Below are positions 1 to 7,184 of a stretch of DNA of 10,965 bases, in pieces; the stretch's first letter is position 1, and every line of letters starts with the position of its first letter. The stretch spans positions 1-10,965 of the forward strand of contig NZ_CALIJA010000088.1 in the NCBI RefSeq assembly GCF_938017615.1. Direction: 5' to 3'. The translations under genes were made by a program, and so were the position numbers. Below the pieces are notes generated by a model. The model was not told the DNA's origin. It was given only the letters and a program-made list of their open reading frames with translations, and did no database searches. The stretch is from an uncultured Campylobacter sp. GTDB taxonomy: Bacteria > Campylobacterota > Campylobacteria > Campylobacterales > Campylobacteraceae.

Positions 1-22
1 AATTTTAATCTTTTTATGAAAT

Positions 23-1186
23 TTAGCTTTGTTTTACCGCGACTGCTTTTGCGACGAAAAATCCAACTATCCCGGAAATTATTGAGCCTAAAAATACCGC
101 GAGCTTGTCCGTGTAATGATACATATCGCTGCCGCCGTATGCGAGGCCATCGACGAAAAGTGCCATCGTAAAGCCGATACCACAGATGATTGCTACTGCG
201 TAAAGCTGCGGCCAGCCTGCATTTTCAGGCATGTAGGCGATTTTGGCTTTGATTAGGATCCAGCTAAAGGCAAAAATTCCGATCTGTTTACCGAAAAATA
301 GTCCGAGCATGATGCCCATCGGCACCGGACCGAAAAGGAAGCTAGGACTGATGCCTGCTAGCGAAACGCCTGCGTTTGTAAAGGCAAAGATCGGCAAGAT
401 GAAAAAATTTACGGGGTAGGCTAGTCCGTGCTCCATATCCTTTAGCATAGAACCCGAGCGGGTCTTAAGCGGGATACAAAAACCCGCAAGCACTCCCGCG
501 ATAGTCGCGTGGATACCGGAGTTTAGGACCATCACCCACAGCACCACGGCCACGATGATAAACGGAAGCTTTTTATCGACACCAAGTCTGCTCATCGCTA
601 ACATTATTGCGACACAGGCAGCTGCGCCGCCTAGATAGATTGCGTTTATGGTAGATGAATAAAACAAAGCGATGATTAAAATTGCACACAAATCGTCCAT
701 TATCGCAAGCGTCAAAACAAAAATTTTAAGGCTAGCCGGGATTTTTTTGCCCAAAAGTGCCATAACGCCCACGGCAAAGGCTATATCTGTCGCCGTAGGG
801 ATTGCCCAGCCCTTCATCGCGACGGCATCGCCCCAGTTAATGATCGAAAATATAATCGCAGGCATCATTACTCCGCCCAGAGCCGCGAAGCTAGGAAGTA
901 AAATTTGAGAGAAATGGCGCAGCTGCCCTTCGATTTTTTCGCGCTTAAGCTCAAGTCCAATGGCAAAGAAAAATATCGCCATAAGCACGTCGTTTACTAA
1001 AAAATGCATCGATTCGTCAAGTTTCGCAGAACCCACACCTATGGTGAAGCTTAGATGTAAAAATGCCTCATAGTATTTAGATAAAAAGTCCACATTTTGA
1101 GCTATGATCGCAAAAACCGCGGATAGAAGTAATATAACGCCGGCGCTACTTTCGCTTGATAAAATTTTCTTAATGATATGTTGCAC
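23..1186 (-). CDS. nhaA: Na+/H+ antiporter NhaA
   Basis: Inner-membrane antiporter that expels Na+ (or Li+) in exchange for H+, for pH and salt homeostasis. The 387 residues match the family length (about 390), and the protein is an almost unbroken series of hydrophobic helices. Family landmarks are present: GLELKRE at about 78-84, PTATDIAFA at 130-138 (T133-D134, equivalent to the TM4 break), and the ion-binding pair D164-D165 in AIMDDLCAIL. A lysine lies in the late FFGKQIGIF segment, like K300 of E. coli NhaA. The start is GTG at 1186, preceded by an AAGGA 5 nt upstream; an ATG two bases further upstream is in another frame and opens only a short unrelated reading frame. It is the last gene of the minus-strand series here, 64 nt after hemJ. 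That AT-rich gap could hold a weak promoter of its own, but no well-spaced pair of boxes is visible. Confidence 0.95.
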   Translation of the reverse strand: MQHIIKKILSSESSAGVILLLSAVFAIIAQNVDFLSKYYEAFLHLSFTIGVGSAKLDESMHFLVNDVLMAIFFFAIGLELKREKIEGQLRHFSQILLPSFAALGGVMMPAIIFSIINWGDAVAMKGWAIPTATDIAFAVGVMALLGKKIPASLKIFVLTLAIMDDLCAILIIALFYSSTINAIYLGGAAACVAIMLAMSRLGVDKKLPFIIVAVVLWVMVLNSGIHATIAGVLAGFCIPLKTRSGSMLKDMEHGLAYPVNFFILPIFAFTNAGVSLAGISPSFLFGPVPMGIMLGLFFGKQIGIFAFSWILIKAKIAYMPENAGWPQLYAVAIICGIGFTMALFVDGLAYGGSDMYHYTDKLAVFLGSIISGIVGFFVAKAVAVKQS

Positions 1187-1250
1187 ATGCTTCCTTTAAA
1201 ATTTTGCTCTAATTTTATGCAAATTTTAATTAAATTTTTATCAAAACGGG

Positions 1251-1691
1251 CTAGTTGCTCGGTAAATTCGGCATTATTAGCATCGCATAAAGTATTATAA
1301 ACATTATGATCGTAGGGCCTTCGTTGATCGCACGGAAGTATTTTCCGCTCCTGTGACACTCGTTTTTTTCAAATTTATACATATAATAATACAGCCACAA
1401 ATGATAACAGATTAGCAAAACCCCGGCTAGTAATTTTATATGAAAATATCCCATTTTCATAAGCCCGGGATTTAAAACGATAAGCATCACGCCGCTAAAA
1501 ACCGTCACTGCCATTGCTATCCAGCCGATCGCGTGATAGAGCATCCGCTCCATCTTTTTAACGACCTTTACGAAATCCGGCTTGTCTAAATTTTCAGCGT
1601 GATATACATACAAGCGCGGCATGTAAAATAGCATCGCCATCCATGAAATAAAACCCGCAAAATGGACAAATTTAAACCAATAGTAACTCAT
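1251..1691 (-). CDS. hemJ: HemJ-type protoporphyrinogen IX oxidase (UPF0093)
   Basis: Small integral membrane enzyme thought to oxidise protoporphyrinogen IX to protoporphyrin IX, the penultimate step of haem synthesis, in bacteria lacking HemG/HemY. The 146 residues are the usual family length, with about four membrane segments. Family signatures: H10 in the first helix (KFVHFAGFISW), LFYMPRLYVYHA at 21-32 with R26 and H31, HIKLLAG at 84-90 with K86, YHLW at 96-99, and FRAINEGP near the C-terminus (the FRxxNE motif). The start ATG has a clear AAGGAG 5 nt upstream, and that site overlaps the last codons and stop of the preceding TM2 gene (9 nt between genes), so translational coupling is likely. 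As I recall, C. jejuni also has an integral membrane gene of this kind right after glmM-lspA, which supports the call. The enzyme activity is inferred from family membership. Confidence 0.87.
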   Translation of the reverse strand: MSYYWFKFVHFAGFISWMAMLFYMPRLYVYHAENLDKPDFVKVVKKMERMLYHAIGWIAMAVTVFSGVMLIVLNPGLMKMGYFHIKLLAGVLLICYHLWLYYYMYKFEKNECHRSGKYFRAINEGPTIIMFIILYAMLIMPNLPSN

Positions 1692-1700
1692 TTTTTCTCC

Positions 1701-2093
1701 TTAATCTCTCATTAAAATTTCTTTTCGCGCTTCGAATTCCTCTTTGGAAATCGCGCCTTTTTGATACAGCTCATAAAGTGCATCGACCTTTTTCAGACGC
1801 TGTTCGTAGTCGTCCTCCTCCGTCTCGCTTGCAAAAGCATTTAAATCTTCTACCCAAATTCCTACGAAAAATATATCTAGCAAAATCCAAATTCCCCAAA
1901 TCGCCCAAAACAAAAAGCCCACTAAAAACCATAGTGTAAAGCTCCCTAGCCAAAATAGCGCGATTTGAGCAAATCCGCTGATAAATTTGCAGCAGTAAAT
2001 TCTATGTAGTCCGCCGCCGATCGGCATAGCTGCGATCCATGAAAACGCACCTAAAAACCAAAGCGCGTAAGCGATATAATTATTTCTTTTCAT
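1701..2093 (-). CDS. TM2-domain membrane protein with C-terminal SHOCT motif
   Basis: 130-residue membrane protein. Residues about 5-85 form a TM2-type domain: a helix, a Gly-rich turn with G-L-H-R-I-Y (the family's GxHRFYxG signature at 28-33), two further hydrophobic helices and the IWILLDIFFVGIW end at about 68-80. An acidic linker (SETEEDDYEQ) leads to residues 101-128, which match a SHOCT segment: a short helix, then YQKGAISKEEFEARKEILM, where the G-x-I-[ST]-x-E-E-F core is typical. SHOCT is an oligomerisation or ligand-type motif often appended to membrane proteins; the role here is unknown. The ATG at 2093 has AAGGAG 4 nt upstream. Start and ribosome site lie inside the 3' end of lspA (14-bp overlap, different frame), so the two are almost certainly translated from one mRNA. 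Confidence 0.85.
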   Translation of the reverse strand: MKRNNYIAYALWFLGAFSWIAAMPIGGGLHRIYCCKFISGFAQIALFWLGSFTLWFLVGFLFWAIWGIWILLDIFFVGIWVEDLNAFASETEEDDYEQRLKKVDALYELYQKGAISKEEFEARKEILMRD

Positions 2094-2541
2094 TTTTCTC
2101 CTTTTTCGCGATCTTGTAGCTTTGGAATATAAAAATCACGACGGCCAGATCTATCATCACGTCGGCGAAATTAAACACCGCAAACTCAAACCACTTATGC
2201 CACGCGACGTAATCGACCACGCCGCCGCGAATGAAGCGATCGAGCAGGTTCGAACAGCCTCCCGCAAGCATCAGCGCAAACGGCATCCAGTGCTCGCAAA
2301 AGAGCTTTTTATGACAAAATACATACGCCGCAAGCGCCGAGATCAGCGCGATCTGGATAAATTTTAAATTTTCGCCCAAAAACGCAAACATCGAAAACGC
2401 AACGCCGCGGTTAAGCGTAAGCTCTAGCGAAAAAAACTCCCCCTGCCACGAAAAGCCGTTTAAAAACAGAAGTTTGATCGTTTGATCGATCGCGAAGATC
2501 ACCACAAAAAGCAGGATAAATTTAATACAGGTCTTAGCCAT
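2080..2541 (-). CDS. lspA: Lipoprotein signal peptidase (signal peptidase II)
   Basis: Inner-membrane aspartyl protease that cuts the signal peptide from diacylglyceryl prolipoproteins, after Lgt and before Lnt. Residues (counted from this start): DQTIKLLF near 19-26 in the first helix, TLNRGVAFSMF (the N-x-G-x-[AS]-F signature) at about 42-52, NLLDR at 98-102, VVDY with D110, and FNFAD with D127. D110 and D127 correspond to the catalytic Asp pair, and four membrane helices are visible. I chose ATG at 2541 (153 aa, MAKTCIKF...) because family members start with this segment. An in-frame TTG at 2553 would add four residues but has no ribosome site before it. The gene follows glmM by 98 nt and overlaps the start of the TM2 gene by 14 nt. 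Confidence 0.95.
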   Translation of the reverse strand: MAKTCIKFILLFVVIFAIDQTIKLLFLNGFSWQGEFFSLELTLNRGVAFSMFAFLGENLKFIQIALISALAAYVFCHKKLFCEHWMPFALMLAGGCSNLLDRFIRGGVVDYVAWHKWFEFAVFNFADVMIDLAVVIFIFQSYKIAKKEKNEKK

Positions 2542-2639
2542 CTCGCAATCCAAATTTAAATATGTAAAGCCCGCGTTTTTTATCCGCGCTTTTTGTGTGG
2601 AGCAGGTAGCTTGCCGCGCCGTAAAATTTCACCGCAACG

Positions 2640-3980
2640 CTACTCATTTAGGGCTTTGGTAAAAAATTTCTCGACCTCGTCCATTCGCTTTTGTAGCAGT
2701 TTTTCGTTTTTGCCCTCGATTAAGAGGCGGATAACGTTTTCGGTGCCGGAGTAGCGAAAGAGCGAGCGGATCTTGTCCGCTTTAAGGCTTGTTTCAAGCT
2801 CCTTTAGCCCTTTTAATTTTTCAAGCGGTTTTTTATCCGAAATTTTTAAATTCTTTAAAATTTGCGGATAGGGCTTAATCATCCCCGAAAATTCGCTTGC
2901 CTTCTTTTTCATATCCAGCATGCAGGCGGCGAATTGCAGCGCGCTTGCGATGCCGTCGCCCGTTTTAGCGTAATCGCCGAAGATCACGTGCCCGCTCTGC
3001 TCGCCGCCGAAATTTGCGCCTAGCTCGTGCATCGTCTCAAGTACGAATTTATCGCCTACATTGCAGCGATAAAGCGCGATGTCGTGTTTAGCTAAAAAAT
3101 CCTCCAGCGCAGAATTACTCATCACTGTGGCTACCATTTTATTGCCTGTTAAGCGATTTTTTCCTTTCAAATAGACTGCTAAAATTCCAAGCAGCGCGTC
3201 GCCATGGATGATCTCGCCGTTTTCGTCCACGACTACGAGCCTATCGGCATCCCCGTCGAAGGCAAAGCCGACATCGGCGCGTAATCTTTTGACCTCCGAG
3301 GCTAAATTTTGCGGGCTTAGCGCGCCGCAAGCATCATTAATATTTTTGCCGTTAGGCTCGTCGCCGATGACGATCGTTTCGGCTCCCAGTTCATTAAATA
3401 CGGTAGGTGCGACCCTGTAGCTTGCTCCGTTTGCACAATCAAGCACGACGCGAAGCCCGTGCAGCGTCTTTTGCTTCGGGAAGGAATTTTTAATATGTAC
3501 GATATATCTGCCGATGACATCGTCCACGCGCTTTGCGGCGCCGATTTGCATCATTTTGGTGCGCGCCTCGGCGATGAGTTCGTCGCTGAAGTAAATTTTT
3601 TCGATCTGCGCTTCCTCTTTTTCGTCGAGCTTGAAACCTTCGCTGTTGAAAAATTTAATGCCGTTGTCGTAGTATGGATTGTGGCTTGCGCTTATCATGA
3701 TGCCCGCGTCGCAGCGCATGTCCTCGGTGAGAAAGGCGATCGCAGGAGTAGGCATCGGACCGATCTGACGGACGTTGTAGCCCACCGAGGTAAGGCCTGC
3801 TACGATCGCTGTTTCTATCATATAGCCGCTTCTGCGGGTATCTTTGCCGACTAAAATCATATTCGTAACGGAATTTTTCCTAAAATAAATTCCCGCTGCC
3901 ATCGCTACGCGCATTGCAAGCTCGGCGGTTAGAAATTCTCCCGCTTTGCCTCGTACGCCGTCCGTCCCGAAAAGTTTCAT
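2640..3980 (-). CDS. glmM: Phosphoglucosamine mutase
   Basis: Converts glucosamine-6-phosphate to glucosamine-1-phosphate in the cytoplasm, supplying UDP-GlcNAc for peptidoglycan and LPS. 446 residues, the normal family size. The four landmarks of the alpha-D-phosphohexomutase family are in order: the phosphoserine loop SASHNP at 97-102 (S99 is the phosphorylated serine), the Mg2+ loop DGDADR at 242-247, the sugar-binding loop GGEQSGH at 325-331, and the phosphate-binding loop RYSGTENVIR at 409-418. The N-terminal FGTDGVRG is the GlmM signature. ATG at 3980 is chosen: AAGGA lies 7 nt upstream. An in-frame TTG two codons earlier sits almost on that site. First gene of the minus-strand string glmM-lspA-TM2-hemJ-nhaA, divergent from rpsT. 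Confidence 0.97.
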   Translation of the reverse strand: MKLFGTDGVRGKAGEFLTAELAMRVAMAAGIYFRKNSVTNMILVGKDTRRSGYMIETAIVAGLTSVGYNVRQIGPMPTPAIAFLTEDMRCDAGIMISASHNPYYDNGIKFFNSEGFKLDEKEEAQIEKIYFSDELIAEARTKMMQIGAAKRVDDVIGRYIVHIKNSFPKQKTLHGLRVVLDCANGASYRVAPTVFNELGAETIVIGDEPNGKNINDACGALSPQNLASEVKRLRADVGFAFDGDADRLVVVDENGEIIHGDALLGILAVYLKGKNRLTGNKMVATVMSNSALEDFLAKHDIALYRCNVGDKFVLETMHELGANFGGEQSGHVIFGDYAKTGDGIASALQFAACMLDMKKKASEFSGMIKPYPQILKNLKISDKKPLEKLKGLKELETSLKADKIRSLFRYSGTENVIRLLIEGKNEKLLQKRMDEVEKFFTKALNE

Positions 3981-4008
3981 TATCAAATCCTTATATAAAA
4001 ATCGGGAA

Positions 4009-4014
4009 ATTCTA
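4009..4014 (-). promoter_or_regulatory. Putative glmM promoter (-10 box)
   Basis: On the minus strand TAGAAT (one mismatch to TATAAT) follows a run of seven T. T-rich upstream DNA in place of a clear -35 box is typical of vegetative promoters in Campylobacter. It would start a leader of roughly 20 nt carrying the AAGGA of glmM. By eye only. Confidence 0.5.
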
Positions 4015-4094
4015 CCAAAAAAAGTTTAATCTACATAAATTTAAACTATATTTAAATTTTACTTAAATTAAGCGTCGATTAAATATTTTTTACG

Positions 4095-4132
4095 TATAAT
4101 CGCAGGTTCAAATTTAACTGAAAAGGAACATT
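4095..4132 (+). promoter_or_regulatory. rpsT promoter -10 box and ribosome site
   Basis: A perfect TATAAT lies at 4095-4100, preceded by a T-run (4085-4091) rather than a recognisable -35 hexamer, as is usual for sigma-70-type promoters of Campylobacter. Transcription would begin near 4107. The ribosome site AAGGAA at 4123-4128 is 4 nt before the rpsT ATG. Confidence 0.7.
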
Positions 4133-4405
4133 ATGGCAAATCACAAATCCGCCGAAAAACGCGCGAGACAAACCATAAAAAGAACGGAGCGAAATAGATT
4201 TTATCGCACCAGAGTAAAAAATATCACAAAAGCCGTAAGAGAGGCGGTCGAGAGCAAGGATCTAGACGCAGCGACTCAGGCTCTAAAAACGGCTAATGAA
4301 AGCTTTCACAGCTTCGTAAGCAGGGGCTTTTTGAAAAAACAGACCGCGAGCAGAAAAGTAAGCCGCCTAGCCAAACTCGTAAATTCTTTAAAAACCGCCG
4401 CGTAA
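4133..4405 (+). CDS. rpsT: 30S ribosomal protein S20
   Basis: Primary 16S rRNA-binding protein of the small subunit. The 90 residues are the usual bacterial size, highly basic, with the family opening ANHKSAEKRARQTIKRTERNR and the typical helical middle (TRVKNITKAVREAVES). A later S-R-G-F-L-K-K-Q-T-A-S-R-K-V-S-R-L-A stretch (residues 63-80) is the S20 C-terminal signature. Strong AAGGAA ribosome site and a perfect TATAAT upstream. It is followed by prfA after 24 nt, an order I recall from other Campylobacter genomes. Its TAA stop codon sits inside the hairpin at 4400-4418. Confidence 0.97.
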   Translation: MANHKSAEKRARQTIKRTERNRFYRTRVKNITKAVREAVESKDLDAATQALKTANESFHSFVSRGFLKKQTASRKVSRLAKLVNSLKTAA

Positions 4406-4418
4406 GCGCCCCTTACGC
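4400..4418 (+). other. Hairpin over the rpsT stop codon, before prfA
   Basis: A perfect 7-bp inverted repeat, GCGTAAG (4400-4406) and CTTACGC (4412-4418), with a 5-nt loop. The rpsT TAA lies in the left arm. Only AT-mixed sequence follows (no T-run), so it is not a classic intrinsic terminator. It could stabilise the rpsT 3' end, attenuate read-through into prfA, or affect initiation at prfA, which starts 12 nt later without a ribosome site. Confidence 0.6.
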
Positions 4419-4429
4419 ATAAAATTTAA

Positions 4430-5497
4430 ATGCTAGCCGATAAACTAAAGCCTTTTTTGGATCGCTACGACGAGCTTTCGCGCATGCTTAGCGATCCCGC
4501 AGTTACCGCAGATATCACTAATATGACGGCATTATCTAAAGAGCAGCGCAGTATCGAGCCGATCAAAGAGGCGGCTAGCGAGTATCTTAAAATTTTAAAT
4601 CAGATCGAAGAAAACAAAGCCCTGCTAAGCGATGCCGATCTCGGCGAGCTAGCCAAAGAGGAGCTTAAAAGCTTAGAGACGCAAAAACCGCAGCTAGAAG
4701 AAAAAATCAAAATTTTACTGCTTCCGAAAGACCCCAACGACGATAAAAATATCTTCCTTGAGATCCGCGCGGGCACCGGCGGCGACGAAGCGGCGCTGTT
4801 TGCGGGCGATCTGCTCGGCGCGTATCTGCGCTACGCCGATCTTCGCGGCTACAAATGCGAGATCGTAAGCACTAGCGAAGGCAGCGTCGGCGGTTATAAA
4901 GAAGCGATCTTGCTCGTAAAGGGCGCGGGAGCGTATTCGCGGCTGAAATTTGAAGGCGGCACCCACCGCGTGCAGCGCGTCCCCGAGACGGAGAGCCAGG
5001 GCAGGGTGCATACCTCCGCAATCACCGTCGCCGTCATGCCCGAGATCGAGGATAGCGAGATACAGATCAATCCAAATGACCTTCGCATCGACGTTATGCG
5101 TAGCTCCGGCCACGGCGGGCAGTCCGTAAATACCACCGACAGCGCCGTCCGCATCACTCACATCCCGACCGGTTTAGTCGTCACCAACCAAGACGGCAAA
5201 GATCAGCATAAAAACAAAGAGGCGGCGATGAAGGTGCTAAAGGCGCGCCTTTACGATATGCAGGAGCAGGAGCGGCTCGAAAAGGAGCGCAAAGATCGCA
5301 AGGATCAGGTAGGCACCGGCGACCGCTCGGGGCGAATTCGTACCTACAACTATCCGCAAAACCGCATCAGCGACCACCGCATAAATTTAACGCTCTACCG
5401 CCTGGACGCGATAATGGCAGGGGGCTTGTTCGACGAGATCATCGATCCGCTCATCGCGCACTCTCAAGCCGAAGCGATCGCAAACGCGGGCTATTGA
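4430..5497 (+). CDS. prfA: Peptide chain release factor 1
   Basis: RF1 recognises UAA and UAG and triggers peptidyl-tRNA hydrolysis. 355 residues, normal for RF1. The codon-reading tripeptide is P-E-T at 185-187 (RF1 has PxT, RF2 has SPF), followed by ESQGRVHTSAITVAVMP. The catalytic GGQ is at 229-231 within RSSGHGGQSVNTTDSAVR. The N-terminal helical domain and the EIRAGTGGDEAALFAGDL segment (about 111-128) are typical. The start is ATG at 4430, the first in-frame ATG that gives the family N-terminus. There is no Shine-Dalgarno match in front of it, only AT-rich sequence after a hairpin, so translation may be coupled to rpsT or start on unstructured RNA. The gene ends 12 nt from the convergent membrane-protein gene. 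Confidence 0.96.
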   Translation: MLADKLKPFLDRYDELSRMLSDPAVTADITNMTALSKEQRSIEPIKEAASEYLKILNQIEENKALLSDADLGELAKEELKSLETQKPQLEEKIKILLLPKDPNDDKNIFLEIRAGTGGDEAALFAGDLLGAYLRYADLRGYKCEIVSTSEGSVGGYKEAILLVKGAGAYSRLKFEGGTHRVQRVPETESQGRVHTSAITVAVMPEIEDSEIQINPNDLRIDVMRSSGHGGQSVNTTDSAVRITHIPTGLVVTNQDGKDQHKNKEAAMKVLKARLYDMQEQERLEKERKDRKDQVGTGDRSGRIRTYNYPQNRISDHRINLTLYRLDAIMAGGLFDEIIDPLIAHSQAEAIANAGY

Positions 5498-5509
5498 GCC
5501 TTTTAAAAT

Positions 5510-5998
5510 TTAGACCTTACATCCGCCCGCTTTGCCGAATTTTGCCTCGATCAAAAGCACCAAGATGAAGAAAATTTTTTCGTCGTTAAACTTCGCAAGC
5601 TCGCGCAGGTCTTGATCTGCGCTTATGAGCTTGATGCCGTTTGATTTCAAAATCGCAACGAACTCGTCCGCACTAAAGCCCATTTTACCAGCGATTTCTC
5701 TGATATTATAGCGCTCGATCGCGCCGATTATGCGATCCATATTGCAAAAACCGGGATTTTTGCGGCTCAAAACCACGTCCAAAAACTCGCCCCAGAGCTT
5801 TACGAGCTTCTTTCGCCTCGTGATTATATGCAAGATCGCGACGCAAAGCAGGCCCAATCCCGCGATCTTATGCAGGCTCATCCACGTCTCGTCGTACTCG
5901 CCGCGCGCAAAGTAGGCGCCCGAAAAGCCCAAAATGCAAAGCGCGCAGCCTAGCAGCACGATGAGCGCAAATTTATAAACAATCCCCGCTTTAAGCAT
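5510..5998 (-). CDS. Two-helix membrane protein, DUF4405-like N-terminus, unknown function
   Basis: 162 residues, not recognised with certainty. Two hydrophobic segments (about 9-29 and 45-60) are followed by a basic stretch RRKKLVKLW, putting the remainder in the cytoplasm by the positive-inside rule. H43 and H57 bracket the second helix (an H-x13-H pattern), resembling the haem-type histidine arrangement of DUF4405/cytochrome-b-like small membrane domains; haem binding is a guess. Residues 87-125 (MDRIIGAIERYNIREIAGKM and on) look like a small helical, helix-turn-helix-like domain: NIREIAGKMGFSADEFVAIL resembles a recognition-helix pair but could be any helical bundle. Start ATG at 5998 with AAGGAG 5 nt upstream. 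It is convergent with prfA and separated from the ABC transporter by 163 nt containing a nested inverted repeat. Confidence 0.7.
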   Translation of the reverse strand: MLKAGIVYKFALIVLLGCALCILGFSGAYFARGEYDETWMSLHKIAGLGLLCVAILHIITRRKKLVKLWGEFLDVVLSRKNPGFCNMDRIIGAIERYNIREIAGKMGFSADEFVAILKSNGIKLISADQDLRELAKFNDEKIFFILVLLIEAKFGKAGGCKV

Positions 5999-6019
5999 AA
6001 AATCTCCTTGCTTCGTTTT

Positions 6020-6060
6020 AAAATTTAGCGGCTTCGCGCGAAGCGTCTCGGCTAAATTTT
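6020..6060 (-). repeat. Nested inverted repeat in the leader of the 5510-5998 gene
   Basis: Outer arms AAAATTTAGC (6020-6029) and GCTAAATTTT (6051-6060) are perfect 10-bp inverted repeats. Within the 21-nt interior lies a second palindrome, 6031-6044 (GCTTC, 4-nt loop, GAAGC). It sits between a possible minus-strand -10 box (TATATT, 6071-6076) and the AAGGAG at 6004-6009 of the membrane-protein gene, so it would be in that gene's 5' leader. It could equally serve as a 3' structure for the transporter mRNA reading in from 6162. No long T-run follows on the minus strand. Confidence 0.6.
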
Positions 6061-6161
6061 ATCGCCGCTTAATATAAATGAGTAATTTTAATAAATCTGG
6101 ATTTAAAAAGATATGAATTTAAAGGCGAAATCCCTGCAGCGTGAAATTTCAACGGCCGAAT

Positions 6162-7184
6162 TTAAAGCTCTATCGTCCGCTCGAATATATCTTCAAGGCC
6201 GTTTTGATGCACGATCGCTAGCATGCCTAGCCTTGGTAGATCCGCGCGCAGACCAAGTAGCAGCTCGCGCGCAGAGCCGGGATCAAGCGCAGACGTGATC
6301 TCGTCAGCAAAAACAAAGCTCGGCTTGTGGTAATGAATACGTGCGAAACTAAGCCGCTGCGCCTCCCCGCCGCTTAAAATTTTAACGTAATCGGCGCGCG
6401 AGTTTAGCATGCGGGCAAATTTCTCAAGCCCTACGCTACGTAAAATTTCTAAAAATTCCGCGTCGTCTGCGCGCGGCGGCTGCGGATAAGCGATAAGCTC
6501 TTTTAGGCTAAGCGGCGCCAGATAGGGCTTTTGCGGGACAAACATCACGCCCGTGCGCGGTAGGCTGATCTCGCCGCAGCCGTATCGCCAAAGCCCCGCC
6601 GCGTAGCGCAGAGCCGTACTTTTGCCCGCGCCGCTCTTGCCTCGCAGCATTATAAACTGCGCGGGCGCAAGCTCGAAGCGTAGATCCTCGATCAGCGGCT
6701 CGCCCGCAGGCGTGAAGACCGACAAGCCCTCACACCGAGCGGAATTTTCGTCGCTTTGTTTGACGCAAGCACGCAGATTTGCGCTCTCGCCGTCCATGCG
6801 CGAGATGAACTCATAGATCCTCTGCACGCTCGCCGCCCACTCCATGATCTGCTTATAATAGTCCATAAACCACGCAAATCCGTCCTGTACGCTGTAAAAC
6901 GCCGAGCGTGCCTGCATCATATCGCCGAAGCTCATCGCGCGCGACAAATACAGCGGCAGGCAGGCAAAGATCGGGATTAAATTCGCGATTTTTAGGTAGC
7001 TTGCCGAAAAGCACTCGAGGCGAAATTCCGTATTCATGATGCTGCGCCAGTTTCTCATGATCTCGCCGAAGCTCGCGCGAAAGCGGCCGCGCTCGGCATC
7101 CTCTCCGCGCATAAACGCCACGGCTTCTGCATTTTCGCGCACTAGCAGCAGGGTTGCCGCCGGCTTCGGCGCGCTGCTTAGCAA
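6162..7184 (-). pseudogene. SbmA/YddA-type ABC transporter, C-terminal part (rest of membrane domain plus ATPase), frame-broken
   Basis: Second half of a permease-ATPase fusion of the SbmA/BacA-YddA type (ABC_membrane_2 plus ABC_tran), a family tied to peptide, cobalamin or siderophore-like cargo. Real homology begins at about LLLVRENAEAVAFMRGE (from near 7152), the continuation of the membrane domain, and runs through YSVQDGFAWFMDYYKQIMEWAA. The nucleotide-binding domain is complete: Walker A GKSGAGKST (182-190 of this frame, about 6615-6640), Q-loop VPQKPY, signature LSGGEAQRL (270-278), Walker B FVFADE with catalytic E295, D-loop SALD, and H326 in AIVHQ. The frame has no credible start: a TTG at 7184 opens it but lies inside the membrane domain without a ribosome site. 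It must be joined to the 7160-8046 part. An ATPase with no fault except the missing link suggests recent damage or a sequence error. Confidence 0.85.

Noticed and set aside
1102..1359. 85-codon minus-strand frame starting within hemJ and ending in nhaA
   Set aside because: Overlaps two real genes out of frame and has no domain. The ATG next to the nhaA GTG belongs to this false frame.
2542..2639. Possible terminator between glmM and lspA
   Set aside because: The GC-rich words around the T-run are direct repeats (CGCGG), not inverted arms, so no stem forms.
3459..3854. 131-codon open frame on the plus strand
   Set aside because: Lies wholly antisense to glmM, whose motifs are intact. Composition is that of a shadow frame, with no ribosome site or recognisable domain.
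4715..5161. 148-codon open frame on the minus strand
   Set aside because: Antisense to the conserved core of prfA; a shadow of GC-rich codons.
6853..7159. Open tail of the transporter's N-terminal frame beyond the break
   Set aside because: Its translation is Arg-rich and unlike any family member, whereas the other frame over the same bases gives clear transporter sequence.
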